Source of the DNA: Oerskovia flava
GTDB lineage: Bacteria; Actinomycetota; Actinomycetes; Actinomycetales; Cellulomonadaceae
Direction of reading: 5' to 3'
DNA: 37,222 bases
NCBI RefSeq assembly: GCF_026163685.1
Contig: NZ_JAOXSR010000016.1
Coordinates: 1 to 37,222 of the forward strand
Part shown: positions 30,984 to 37,222 of the stretch, one piece after another
Position numbering within the stretch: the first letter of the stretch is position 1
Layout: each line of letters opens with the position of its first letter
Translations under genes and position numbers: made by a program
The notes under the pieces: model-generated
Seen by the model: the letters and a program-made list of their open reading frames with translations, nothing else
The model's database searches: none
Told to the model about the DNA's origin: nothing

Positions 30984-31108
30984 TAGACTCGGGAACACAA
31001 CGCGTACCGGCTGTGTTCAGCAGGGTGCGAGAGGTGCGCGGCGCTCACGCGTCCGCGCACCGCCCAGACACGGGGCGAGAGCCCGCCGAAGACTGTGCGG
31101 AGACAACG
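30984..31108 (+). promoter_or_regulatory. Promoter and structured leader of the Fe-S protein gene
   Basis: TAGACT (30984-30989) is a likely -10, implying a leader of about 110 bases, long for this region. The leader contains a 9-bp perfect stem, GGTGCGCGG (31033-31041) with CCGCGCACC (31053-31061), and a smaller GGGC-GAGA-GCCC hairpin at about 31069-31080. GCGAGAG occurs twice, before the first stem and in the second hairpin. The region just before the ATG is GCGGAGACAACG, carrying the ribosome site. Regulatory function is a suggestion only. Confidence 0.45.
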
Positions 31109-31459
31109 ATGAGCGAGACCACCGAGACTGCCACCCACGGCGTCGTGCTGACGGACTTCGCAGCCGACAAGATCCGTAGCCTCCTCGAGCAGGAGGGTCG
31201 CGACGACCTGCGCCTGCGCGTCGCCGTGCAGCCCGGCGGCTGTTCCGGCCTGATCTACCAGCTCTACTTCGACGAGCGGGTCCTCGACGGCGACGTCCTC
31301 AAGGACTACGACGGCGTCGAGGTCGTCGTCGACAAGATGAGCGTCCCCTACCTCGACGGCGCCACGATCGACTTCGCCGACACGATCGAGAAGCAGGGCT
31401 TCACGATCGACAACCCCAACGCGGGCAGCGCCTGCGCGTGCGGCGGCTCGTTCAGCTGA
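31109..31459 (+). CDS. erpA: Iron-sulfur cluster insertion protein (ErpA/HesB type)
   Basis: 116-aa A-type carrier that delivers Fe-S clusters to target enzymes. The three cluster cysteines are present: C45 in QPGGCSGLIYQL and C109/C111 in GSACACGGSFS. LTDFAADKIRSLLEQEG and PYLDGATIDFADTIEKQGF are the other family landmarks. The start is ATG at 31109 with GGAG 7 bases upstream; this is preferred over an upstream in-frame start at 31013 because that stretch is structured leader. Possible clients here are NadA and LipA. It corresponds in position to the HesB-like gene near ctaC in M. tuberculosis (Rv2204c). A perfect terminator follows at 31517. Confidence 0.94.
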   Translation: MSETTETATHGVVLTDFAADKIRSLLEQEGRDDLRLRVAVQPGGCSGLIYQLYFDERVLDGDVLKDYDGVEVVVDKMSVPYLDGATIDFADTIEKQGFTIDNPNAGSACACGGSFS

Positions 31460-31516
31460 CGAGGCACGCTGCTCGTCACCGGTGACCCACCGTCGTGGGG
31501 CACCGGGAACCTTCCT

Positions 31517-31546
31517 CGAAGGCCCGGCCGGACGGCCGGGCCTTCG
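31517..31546. terminator. Bidirectional terminator between erpA and the TusA-like gene
   Basis: CGAAGGCCCGGCC (31517-31529) and GGCCGGGCCTTCG (31534-31546) form a perfect 13-bp stem with a 4-base GGAC loop, followed by TCGT. It serves two converging genes. Confidence 0.92.
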
Positions 31547-31585
31547 TCGTGCCAGGGCCGGCCGCCTGAGGCCCGTCGGCGAGCC

Positions 31586-31840
31586 TCAGGCAGCCAGCCG
31601 CACCGTGATCGCCCAGGTGCGGGTGCCCGCCGGGTCATCCCGCTCCTCGGTGCTCAGCGTGGTGTGACCCCGCATCCGCGCCCACGCCGGCACGTCGTGC
31701 CGGGCGGCCGGGTCCGTCGAGAGCACGGTGAGCACCGACCCTGCCGGAGCGACCCGCGCCGCCGCTGCGAGCCGGATCACCGGGAGCGGGCAGCGCAGCC
31801 CGCGGGCGTCGACGACCGCTCCCGGGTCCGGCTCGCTCAT
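31586..31840 (-). CDS. TusA-like sulfur carrier protein
   Basis: 84-aa protein of the TusA/SirA sulfurtransferase family: VDARGLRCPLPVIRLAAAAR carries the CPxP motif whose Cys (about residue 17) takes a persulfide from a cysteine desulfurase. GSVLTVLSTDPAARHDVPAW follows as in the family, then a variable C-terminal strand. TusA proteins relay sulfur to tRNA thiolation, molybdopterin or other acceptors. ATG at 31840 starts 7 bases after the stop of the desulfurase-like gene, so the pair is translationally close and likely one operon. In many Actinobacteria these two functions are neighbours or fused. Acceptor unknown. Confidence 0.9.
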   Translation of the reverse strand: MSEPDPGAVVDARGLRCPLPVIRLAAAARVAPAGSVLTVLSTDPAARHDVPAWARMRGHTTLSTEERDDPAGTRTWAITVRLAA

Positions 31841-31847
31841 CGGCCGT

Positions 31848-33008
31848 TCACAACCCCTCGACGCCGAGCAGGTCCCGCACGCGGGCGACCGCTCCCGGGA
31901 GCACCGCGAGGAAGCGCTCCACGTCCTGCGCGGTGGTCGACCGGTCGAGCGCGATCCGGACGTTCCCGTGCGTGAGCACGCCCATCGCGCCGAGCACGTG
32001 CGACGGCTCCAGCGAGCTCGACGTGCACGCCGAGCCGGAGCCCACGGCGAAGCCCGCCCGGTCGAGCTCGGTGAGGAGCGCCTCGCCGTCGACGTACAGG
32101 AACGAGAACGTCAGGACGTGCGGCAGGCGGTCGGCCGGGTCACCCACCACCTCGACGTCGGGGATGCGGGCGACCTCGGCCCGCACCCGGTCGACGAGGT
32201 CGCGCCGCCGCCGGTCCTCGACGTCGCGGTCCTGGGTCGTCGCCTGCAGGCTCACGGCCGCGGCGAAGGCCGCCGGGACGCTCACCCCGCCGGGGAACCA
32301 CGGGTCGGGATCCTCCGGCCAGGTCGCCCGCCACCGCACCCGGTTGCGCACGGCCAGCACACCGACCCCCGCCGGCCCGCCCCAGTCGCCCGGATCGAGC
32401 GCCAGGGCGTCCCACGCGTCGGGCAGGGGCACGTGGCCGGCGCTCGCCCCGGCGTCGACCAGGAGCGGCACCCCGGCGGCGCGGGCGTGCTCGTGCACCG
32501 ACTCCACGGGCTGCAGCGTGCCCACCTCACCGTTCGCGTGCTGGAGGACGGCGAGAGCCGTGCCCGGTACGGTGATCGCCGCCTGCATCGCCGCCAGGTC
32601 GACCCGGCCGAGGTGATCCACGTCCACGGTGACCAGCGCACCCGCGGGCGCGCCGCCGTCGGGCACGGACGCCGCGTGCAGCACCGCCGCACGCTCGACC
32701 GCCGAGGCGACCACCCGGTCGCCGACGCGAGCCCGGCCGCGGCGGACGGCGGTGACCGCGTGGTGCAGCGCGGTCGTGTGGGAGCCGGAGAGGTGTACCT
32801 CCTCGGTCCGCGCGCCGATCACGGCGGCGATCGCCTCCCGGGCGCCGTCCAGGAGCGCGGCCGCGCGCCGACCCTCGGTGTGCAGGCGTCGCGGGTCCGC
32901 CCAGCCGTCCCCGAGCGCCTGCTCGAACGCCTGTCGCGCGAGCGGGTGCAGCCTCGCACGTCCACCGTTGTCGAGATATGTCCGCATCGGGGCGGTGGTG
33001 TCCGTCAC
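31848..33008 (-). CDS. Cysteine desulfurase homologue lacking the PLP lysine
   Basis: 386-aa class V aminotransferase-fold protein of the NifS/IscS family. Preserved: N159 (HANGEVGT), D185 (LVDAGASAGHV), the mobile loop GSGSACTSSSLEPSHVLGAMG with catalytic C328, and the C-terminal HGNVRIALDRSTTAQDVERF. Lost: the Schiff-base lysine, since SxHKxxGPxGxG reads LDPGDWGGPAGVGVL (204-218) with Asp208 at the Lys position; the PLP-stacking His (E-R instead of E-H at 105-106); and the Gln after D185. The entire protein contains no lysine. PLP-dependent desulfuration should therefore be impossible by the normal mechanism. GTG at 33008 has an AGGAGG ribosome site 4 bases upstream. It is the first gene of a pair with TusA, divergent from ctaC. 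Confidence 0.85.
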   Translation of the reverse strand: MTDTTAPMRTYLDNGGRARLHPLARQAFEQALGDGWADPRRLHTEGRRAAALLDGAREAIAAVIGARTEEVHLSGSHTTALHHAVTAVRRGRARVGDRVVASAVERAAVLHAASVPDGGAPAGALVTVDVDHLGRVDLAAMQAAITVPGTALAVLQHANGEVGTLQPVESVHEHARAAGVPLLVDAGASAGHVPLPDAWDALALDPGDWGGPAGVGVLAVRNRVRWRATWPEDPDPWFPGGVSVPAAFAAAVSLQATTQDRDVEDRRRRDLVDRVRAEVARIPDVEVVGDPADRLPHVLTFSFLYVDGEALLTELDRAGFAVGSGSACTSSSLEPSHVLGAMGVLTHGNVRIALDRSTTAQDVERFLAVLPGAVARVRDLLGVEGL

Positions 33009-33405
33009 ATGTCCTCCTGAGCCGGGGTCCGTCGTGCAACCGGTGCACCGCGGCGGGTTCCGGGGCCGGAGCGGCGCAGCCTGATCCCCGCGCGGTGACG
33101 CGCTTTTGTTGTGCGCGTGCGGGTGCAGCAGACGCGATGTCCCTGGGTAGCACCGTATCGGTCGGCCGTCCTCGGGGCCACGGACGGTCTGCCGAGCAGG
33201 AGGGAGATGACAGACGCGATCGGGTTGTGCCGAAGAGGTGGGCCGCCCCCGGTCGAGGCGCGCGGATCCGTGCCCGAAGGGCGTGCCTGCGGCATCGCCG
33301 GGGCGAATCCCGCGCTAGGCTTCGTGTGTCGAGGACGAAGGTTCTGCGCGGGACCCGTGGAGAAGAGCGGGTACCTGGGTCAGGACGTGACGTGAAAGGC
33401 CCCCC
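33009..33405. other. 397-bp intergenic region between the desulfurase-like gene and ctaC
   Basis: The longest gene-free stretch in the window. It should hold the promoters of both divergent operons. TAGGCT at 33316-33321 (plus strand) is a possible -10 for ctaCDF, giving a leader of about 78 bases. AAAGG at 33395-33399 is the ctaC ribosome site. Short open frames in it have no ribosome sites or homology I recognise. No convincing operator or riboswitch is seen. Confidence 0.5.
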
Positions 33406-34323
33406 TTGCACTCGCAACCCCCTAGCCGCACACGGCGAACCATCCTGCGGGCGACGGCACTTGCCGGCGCCGTCGCAGTGCTGGCCTCCGGCTGTGCCAC
33501 CGAAACCGTCCAGCGCGGGTTCCTGCCCGGTTACACCGACGGGGAGGTGACCAACCAGACCGCGCGCATCACGTCGTTGTGGAACGGCTCGTGGATCGCT
33601 GCCCTCATCGTCGGCATCATCACGTGGGGCCTGATCCTGTGGTGCGTGGCCGCCTACCGCAAGCGCAAGGACGACCACGTCCTGCCCGTGCAGACGCGCT
33701 ACCACCTGCCGCTCGAGATCATGTACACCGCGGTGCCGATCATCATGGTGCTCGTGCTGTTCTACTACACCGCACGTGACATGGAAGCGATCCAGGACAC
33801 CACTGCGGAGCCCGACCTCAACATCCAGGTCGTCGGCAAGCAGTGGAGCTGGGACTTCAACTACCTGGACGACGACGTCTACGAGACGGGGCAGCAGATC
33901 AACGACCCCGGCGCCCTGGGCGAGGCGGACACGATCGACGGGCAGCCCGGTACGGCCACGTCGCTGCCGACGCTGTACCTCCCGGTCGACCAGACGGTGC
34001 GCTTCCAGCTCGACTCGCGCGACGTCATCCACTCGTTCTGGATCCCGGCGTTCCTGTACAAGCAGGACATGATCCCGCACCGCACGAACTACTTCCAGGT
34101 GACGCCCACCCGCGAGGGCGTGTACGCCGGCAAGTGCGCCGAGCTCTGCGGCGAGCACCACTCGGGCATGCTCTTCAACGTCGCGGTCGTCTCCCAGGAG
34201 GAGTACGACGCGCAGATGGACGAGCTGCGGGCCAAGGGGCAGACCGGTGAGCTCGGGCTGGACCTCAACCGGCTCCAGAGCCCGAACTCAGGCACGACCA
34301 CGACCACGGAGGACGAGAACTGA
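33406..34323 (+). CDS. ctaC: Cytochrome c oxidase subunit II
   Basis: 305-aa subunit of the aa3-type terminal oxidase. A signal sequence ending VLASGC (Cys30) suggests a lipoprotein, as known for actinobacterial CtaC. Two membrane helices follow ([39 protein letters not shown]). The periplasmic cupredoxin domain binds CuA through [12 protein letters not shown] (C-x3-C-x3-H-x2-M) and the earlier [17 protein letters not shown] is the electron-entry motif. The start is TTG at 33406, 6 bases after AAAGG; no better start is in frame. Its stop overlaps the ctaD start by one base. First gene of ctaC-ctaD-ctaF. Confidence 0.96.
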   Translation: MHSQPPSRTRRTILRATALAGAVAVLASGCATETVQRGFLPGYTDGEVTNQTARITSLWNGSWIAALIVGIITWGLILWCVAAYRKRKDDHVLPVQTRYHLPLEIMYTAVPIIMVLVLFYYTARDMEAIQDTTAEPDLNIQVVGKQWSWDFNYLDDDVYETGQQINDPGALGEADTIDGQPGTATSLPTLYLPVDQTVRFQLDSRDVIHSFWIPAFLYKQDMIPHRTNYFQVTPTREGVYAGKCAELCGEHHSGMLFNVAVVSQEEYDAQMDELRAKGQTGELGLDLNRLQSPNSGTTTTTEDEN

Positions 34324-36149
34324 TGGGCGCCCAGACCGAGACCGTCCCCGGTCTCGCCCCCCAGCGTCAGAGGTTCGGGCGGACCGTCATCAAGTGGGTC
34401 ACGTCGACCGACCACAAGACGATCGGGTACATGTACCTGATCACGTCGTTCATCTTCTTCTGCATCGGCGGCCTCATGGCCCTCGTGATCCGCGCCGAGC
34501 TCTTCGAGCCCGGCCTGCAGATCGTGCAGAGCAAGGAGCAGTACAACCAGCTCTTCACGATGCACGGCACGATCATGCTGCTGCTGTTCGCGACGCCGCT
34601 GTTCGCCGGCTTCGCCAACGTCATCATGCCGCTGCAGATCGGGGCACCCGACGTCGCGTTCCCGCGACTGAACATGTTCGCCTACTGGCTGTACCTGTTC
34701 GGCGGGCTCATCGCCTCCGCAGGCTTCTTCACGCCGCAGGGCGCCGCGTCGTTCGGCTGGTTCGCCTACGCACCGCTGTCGAGCACGACCTTCAGTCCAG
34801 GGCTCGGTGGAGATCTCTGGGTGTTCGGGCTCGCGCTCGCCGGGTTCGGCACGATCCTCGGCGCGGTCAACTTCATCACCACGATCATCACGATGCGCGC
34901 CCCGGGCATGACCATGTTCCGGATGCCGATCTTCACGTGGAACACCCTCGTGACGAGCCTGCTCGTGCTCATGGCGTTCCCGCCGCTGGCCTCCGCGCTC
35001 TTCGCGCTCGGCGCCGACCGACGACTCGGCGCCCAGATCTTCAACCCGGAGAACGGCGGTGCCATCCTCTGGCAGCACCTGTTCTGGTTCTTCGGGCACC
35101 CCGAGGTCTACATCATCGCGCTGCCGTTCTTCGGCATCGTCTCCGAGATCTTCCCCGTCTTCAGCCGCAAGCCGATCTTCGGGTACAAGGGCCTCGTCTA
35201 CGCGACGATCGCGATCGCCGCCCTGTCGATCACCGTGTGGGCCCACCACATGTACGTCACCGGCGCGGTCCTGCTCCCGTTCTTCGCGTTCATGACGATG
35301 CTCATCGCGGTACCGACGGGCGTGAAGTTCTTCAACTGGATCGGCACGATGTGGCGAGGGAAACTCACCTTCGAGACTCCGATGCTCTGGTCCATCGGCT
35401 TCCTCATCACGTTCCTCTTCGGTGGCCTGACCGGTGTCATCCTGTCGAGCCCCGCGCTGGACTTCGCGCTCTCGGACTCCTACTTCGTGGTCGCCCACTT
35501 CCACTACGTGGTCTTCGGCACCGTGGTGTTCGCGATGTTCGCCGGCTTCTACTTCTGGTGGCCCAAGTTCACCGGACGGATGCTCAACGAGCGGCTCGGC
35601 AAGTGGCACTTCTGGCTGTTGTTCATCGGCTTCCACACGACGTTCCTCATCCAGCACTGGCTGGGTGTCGACGGCATGGCGCGCCGCTACGCGGACTACA
35701 TGGAGAGCGACGGCTTCACCTGGCAGAACCAGGTCTCGACGGTCGGTGCATTCATCCTCGCCGCGTCGACCCTGCCGTTCCTCTGGAACGTCTACACCAC
35801 CTGGCGCAACGCGCCGAAGGTCACGGTCGACGACCCGTGGGGCTACGGCCGCTCGCTCGAGTGGGCGACGTCCTGCCCGCCGCCGCGGCACAACTTCACG
35901 TCGCTGCCGCGGATCCGTTCCGAGGGCCCAGCGTTCGACCTGCACCACCCCGAGGTCGCGGCGATGGACCACCCGGAGCCGAACCCGAACGTCCTCGACC
36001 GCATCTACGGCGAGGCCGACCGGCGCGGTGAGACCGAGGTGGCCGTCGACCGGGCAGCAGGCACCGCGGAGGGCAGCGCCTCCACCACGACGACGATCAT
36101 CGAAGAGCCGCGCCCCGACGCGGAGCGCGAGAGCGAGGGCGACAAGTGA
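34323..36149 (+). CDS. ctaD: Cytochrome c oxidase subunit I
   Basis: 608-aa catalytic subunit with 12 helices. Redox ligands are all present: H81 (TMHGTIMLL) and H394 for the low-spin haem, H392 for haem a3 ([10 protein letters not shown]), H259 (GHPEVY) and H308/H309 (WAHHMYVTG) for CuB; Tyr263 forms the HPEVY cross-link. The start is ATG at 34323, overlapping ctaC's stop. A charged C-terminal extension of about 90 residues ends the protein, rich in Glu/Arg/Thr ([18 protein letters not shown]). The stop overlaps the ctaF GTG by 4 bases, so all three subunits are translationally coupled. Subunit III (ctaE) and the bc1 genes are not in this window. Confidence 0.98.
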   Translation: MGAQTETVPGLAPQRQRFGRTVIKWVTSTDHKTIGYMYLITSFIFFCIGGLMALVIRAELFEPGLQIVQSKEQYNQLFTMHGTIMLLLFATPLFAGFANVIMPLQIGAPDVAFPRLNMFAYWLYLFGGLIASAGFFTPQGAASFGWFAYAPLSSTTFSPGLGGDLWVFGLALAGFGTILGAVNFITTIITMRAPGMTMFRMPIFTWNTLVTSLLVLMAFPPLASALFALGADRRLGAQIFNPENGGAILWQHLFWFFGHPEVYIIALPFFGIVSEIFPVFSRKPIFGYKGLVYATIAIAALSITVWAHHMYVTGAVLLPFFAFMTMLIAVPTGVKFFNWIGTMWRGKLTFETPMLWSIGFLITFLFGGLTGVILSSPALDFALSDSYFVVAHFHYVVFGTVVFAMFAGFYFWWPKFTGRMLNERLGKWHFWLLFIGFHTTFLIQHWLGVDGMARRYADYMESDGFTWQNQVSTVGAFILAASTLPFLWNVYTTWRNAPKVTVDDPWGYGRSLEWATSCPPPRHNFTSLPRIRSEGPAFDLHHPEVAAMDHPEPNPNVLDRIYGEADRRGETEVAVDRAAGTAEGSASTTTTIIEEPRPDAERESEGDK

Positions 36150-36544
36150 AGATCGAGTACAAGCTCTTCCTCTACGGCACGCCGTTCTTCGTTGCCGCCG
36201 GCCTCGTCTACGGCTTCTGGAGCGGGTGGGAGCCCGTCGGGTCCGTCTCCATCCTCCTCACCGCCGCGCTGGTCGCCATGATCGGTGGCTACCTCGCCCT
36301 GACGGCGAAGCGGATCGACGCCCGTCCGGAGGACGACCCGGACGGCCTCATCGAGCAGGGCGCCGGTGACCAGGGTGTGTACGCGCCGTGGAGCTGGTGG
36401 CCCTTGGCGATCGGTGGCTCTGCAGCCGTCGTCTTCCTCGGCCTCGCTGCCGGGTGGTGGATCGTCTACATCGGCGTCGCACTCGGAGTCGTCTCCCTCA
36501 TCGGATGGGTCTTCGAGTTCTCCCGCGGACAGCACGCCCACTGA
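36146..36544 (+). CDS. ctaF: Cytochrome c oxidase subunit IV (actinobacterial type)
   Basis: 132-aa membrane protein with four helices ([60 protein letters not shown] and [20 protein letters not shown]). The cytoplasmic loop [20 protein letters not shown] and PWSWWPL are hallmarks of actinobacterial CtaF. GTG at 36146 overlaps the ctaD stop. The subunit is specific to Actinobacteria and stabilises the aa3 oxidase in the bc1-aa3 supercomplex. A strong terminator follows at 36583. Confidence 0.95.
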   Translation: MKIEYKLFLYGTPFFVAAGLVYGFWSGWEPVGSVSILLTAALVAMIGGYLALTAKRIDARPEDDPDGLIEQGAGDQGVYAPWSWWPLAIGGSAAVVFLGLAAGWWIVYIGVALGVVSLIGWVFEFSRGQHAH

Positions 36545-36582
36545 CACACCGTCACAGGCCGGCCACGGTGCCCTGAGCAGTC

Positions 36583-36629
36583 GACGACGAGCCCGGCACC
36601 CGCACACGCGGGCGCCGGGCTTCGTCGTC
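36583..36629 (+). terminator. Terminator of the ctaCDF operon
   Basis: GCCCGGCACCCGC (36591-36603) and GCGGGCGCCGGGC (36608-36620) form a 13-bp stem with one A/C mismatch around an ACAC loop. GACGACG (36583-36589) and CGTCGTC (36623-36629) extend it across a small A/TT irregularity. It lies 38 bases after the ctaF stop. Confidence 0.85.
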
Positions 36630-36700
36630 TCCAGTGGCGTTCGACGCTCCGACGACTCCTCCGCGAAGGCACGGAGGGTGAGTGGCGGTAGCCTCGGCGG

Positions 36701-37078
36701 ATGGTCTCCTGGCGTGCCGCTTCACCGCTCTTGCTCGCGTCGCTGCTCGGCAGCTCCGGCGTGCTGCACCTCGTGCGGCCGCGGGTGTTCGAGCCGCTCA
36801 TCCCCGACGTGCTGGGGTCACCCGGGACCTGGGTCGTCGCGAGCGGAGTCGCCGAGCTCGCGTGCGCGGCAGCCCTCGTGAGCCCGGGAACACGCCGCGC
36901 CGGGGGTGTCGCGAGCGCCGCGCTCCTCGTCGGCGTCTTCCCCGGCAACGTGAAGATGGCCCTCGACGCGCGTCCCGGCGCTCGCGCCTGGGCCCGGCGA
37001 CCGGCCGTCGCGTGGGCTCGGCTCCCGCTGCAGGTCCCGCTCGTGGCCTGGGCTCTCGACGTCGCCCGCCAGCCCTGA
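36701..37078 (+). CDS. DoxX-like small membrane protein
   Basis: 125-aa protein with about four hydrophobic segments (LLLASLLGSSGVLHLVRP; TWVVASGVAELACAAALVSP; AGGVASAALLVGVFPGNVKM; LPLQVPLVAWALDVARQ). The GVLHLVRPRVFEPLIP stretch and FPGNVKMALD match the DoxX-like group common in Actinobacteria. The start is ATG at 36701; TAGCCT (36689-36694) lies 6 bases upstream, indicating leaderless expression. It follows the ctaCDF terminator and so is separately transcribed. Role unknown; other DoxX proteins act in redox balance at the membrane. Confidence 0.8.
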   Translation: MVSWRAASPLLLASLLGSSGVLHLVRPRVFEPLIPDVLGSPGTWVVASGVAELACAAALVSPGTRRAGGVASAALLVGVFPGNVKMALDARPGARAWARRPAVAWARLPLQVPLVAWALDVARQP

Positions 37079-37096
37079 GCAACCCCTCGCAACGGC

Positions 37097-37150
37097 GAAC
37101 AGGCGGTTTCTCGGCACGATGTCGTGTGGGTGCCGGGAAACCGCCTGTTC
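37097..37150. terminator. Long imperfect inverted repeat between convergent genes
   Basis: GAACAGGCGGTTTCTCGGCAC (first 20 bases from 37097; arm runs to 37117) pairs with the arm 37130-37150 at 20 of 21 positions. The 12-base loop region can form a smaller CACGA/TCGTG hairpin with the arm end. It lies between the DoxX gene and the stop of the partial minus-strand gene, so a bidirectional terminator is the simplest reading, but it is longer than the others here and may be a mobile palindromic repeat. Confidence 0.65.
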
Positions 37151-37159
37151 GGCGGGGTG

Positions 37160-37222
37160 CTAGGGGACGATGAGGCCCGGGGTCTGGGTGCGGGCGCGGG
37201 TGAGGCGTGCGTCGGCGTCGGC
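37160..37222 (-). CDS. 3' end of an unidentified gene (partial)
   Basis: On the minus strand the last 63 bases read as an open frame ending at TAG (37160-37162): the final residues are ARLTRARTQTPGLIVP. The gene starts outside the window. Support is the open frame with high third-position GC and its placement next to the inverted repeat. Twenty residues are too few to name a family. Confidence 0.5.
   Translation of the reverse strand, partial: ADADARLTRARTQTPGLIVP

Noticed and set aside
31062-31108. Glycine-riboswitch-like sequence (GAGAGCCCGCCGAAG) before the Fe-S gene
   Set aside because: The resemblance covers only one side of the aptamer; the closing CTCAGG element and a third helix are missing, and the gene is not in glycine metabolism.
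31013-31108. Upstream in-frame start for the ErpA-type protein
   Set aside because: It would add a basic extension not seen in the family; ATG 31109 has a good ribosome site and the upstream part is structured leader.
33111-33395. Possible small gene in the ctaC leader
   Set aside because: No ribosome site or conserved motif; it lies in the expected promoter and leader region of the oxidase operon.
1-37222. CRISPR array, prophage, insertion sequence, tRNA or rRNA
   Set aside because: No regularly spaced repeats, integrase or transposase, terminal repeats, or tRNA cloverleaf were seen; the tandem repeats present are short and few.

Overview
The window is about 37 kb of very GC-rich chromosome with dense, mostly single-gene transcription units. 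The gene content is that of an actinobacterium, most likely Micrococcales near Cellulomonadaceae. The genus is an inference from gene content and codon bias; no rRNA is present to settle it. The left half has the gene order known from other Actinobacteria, for example the lipB-lipA-Rv2219-Rv2219A-glnA1 neighbourhood of Mycobacterium tuberculosis. No phage, transposase, CRISPR, tRNA or rRNA is visible, so this is largely core chromosome with small accessory insertions.

Layout. 1-6.8 kb: glnA with a GlnR-like box over its promoter, an RDD membrane protein, DUF4191, lipA, an MFS exporter placed between lipA and lipB, lipB and marR. 6.8-13.7 kb: an MMPL exporter divergent from marR with a perfect palindrome over its start codon, a secreted HNH nuclease, a Gfo/Idh oxidoreductase, a membrane-anchored pseudokinase and a TIGR01777 epimerase. 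13.8-19.2 kb: sucB (two lipoyl domains) and lpd, a small conserved protein, and leucyl aminopeptidase. 19.2-21.3 kb: two small membrane proteins, pyrD and a 69-aa protein, each overlapping the next by 4 bases. 21.4-24.7 kb: a MocR-type regulator divergent from a 47-aa membrane protein and YczE, then an aldo/keto reductase. 24.7-28.5 kb: DUF3043, an M20 dipeptidase, a hot-dog thioesterase, DUF3817 and a DJ-1/PfpI protein. 28.5-33.0 kb: nadA, a degenerate glycerate kinase-like protein, an ErpA-type Fe-S protein, a TusA-like protein and a cysteine desulfurase-like protein. 33.4-37.2 kb: ctaC-ctaD-ctaF for the aa3 oxidase, a DoxX-like protein, and the 3' end of an unidentified gene.

Functional links. 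LipB and LipA make the lipoyl cofactor carried by the SucB lipoyl domains and reoxidised by Lpd. NadA and ErpA are Fe-S linked and sit beside a desulfurase/TusA pair and the terminal oxidase. PyrD passes electrons to quinone.

Most notable observations. (1) The cysteine desulfurase homologue (31848-33008) contains no lysine at all. It has Asp where the PLP-binding Lys should be, yet keeps the mobile-loop catalytic Cys; it is encoded 7 bases from a TusA-like protein. (2) A regulator/operator/small-membrane-protein/YczE module lies at 21357-23807. (3) Two further enzyme homologues have eroded active sites: a pseudokinase and a glycerate kinase-like protein. (4) About fifteen genes have a TANNNT-like -10 element 6-7 bases before the start codon, implying leaderless mRNAs. 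(5) There are several unexplained repeats and hairpins.
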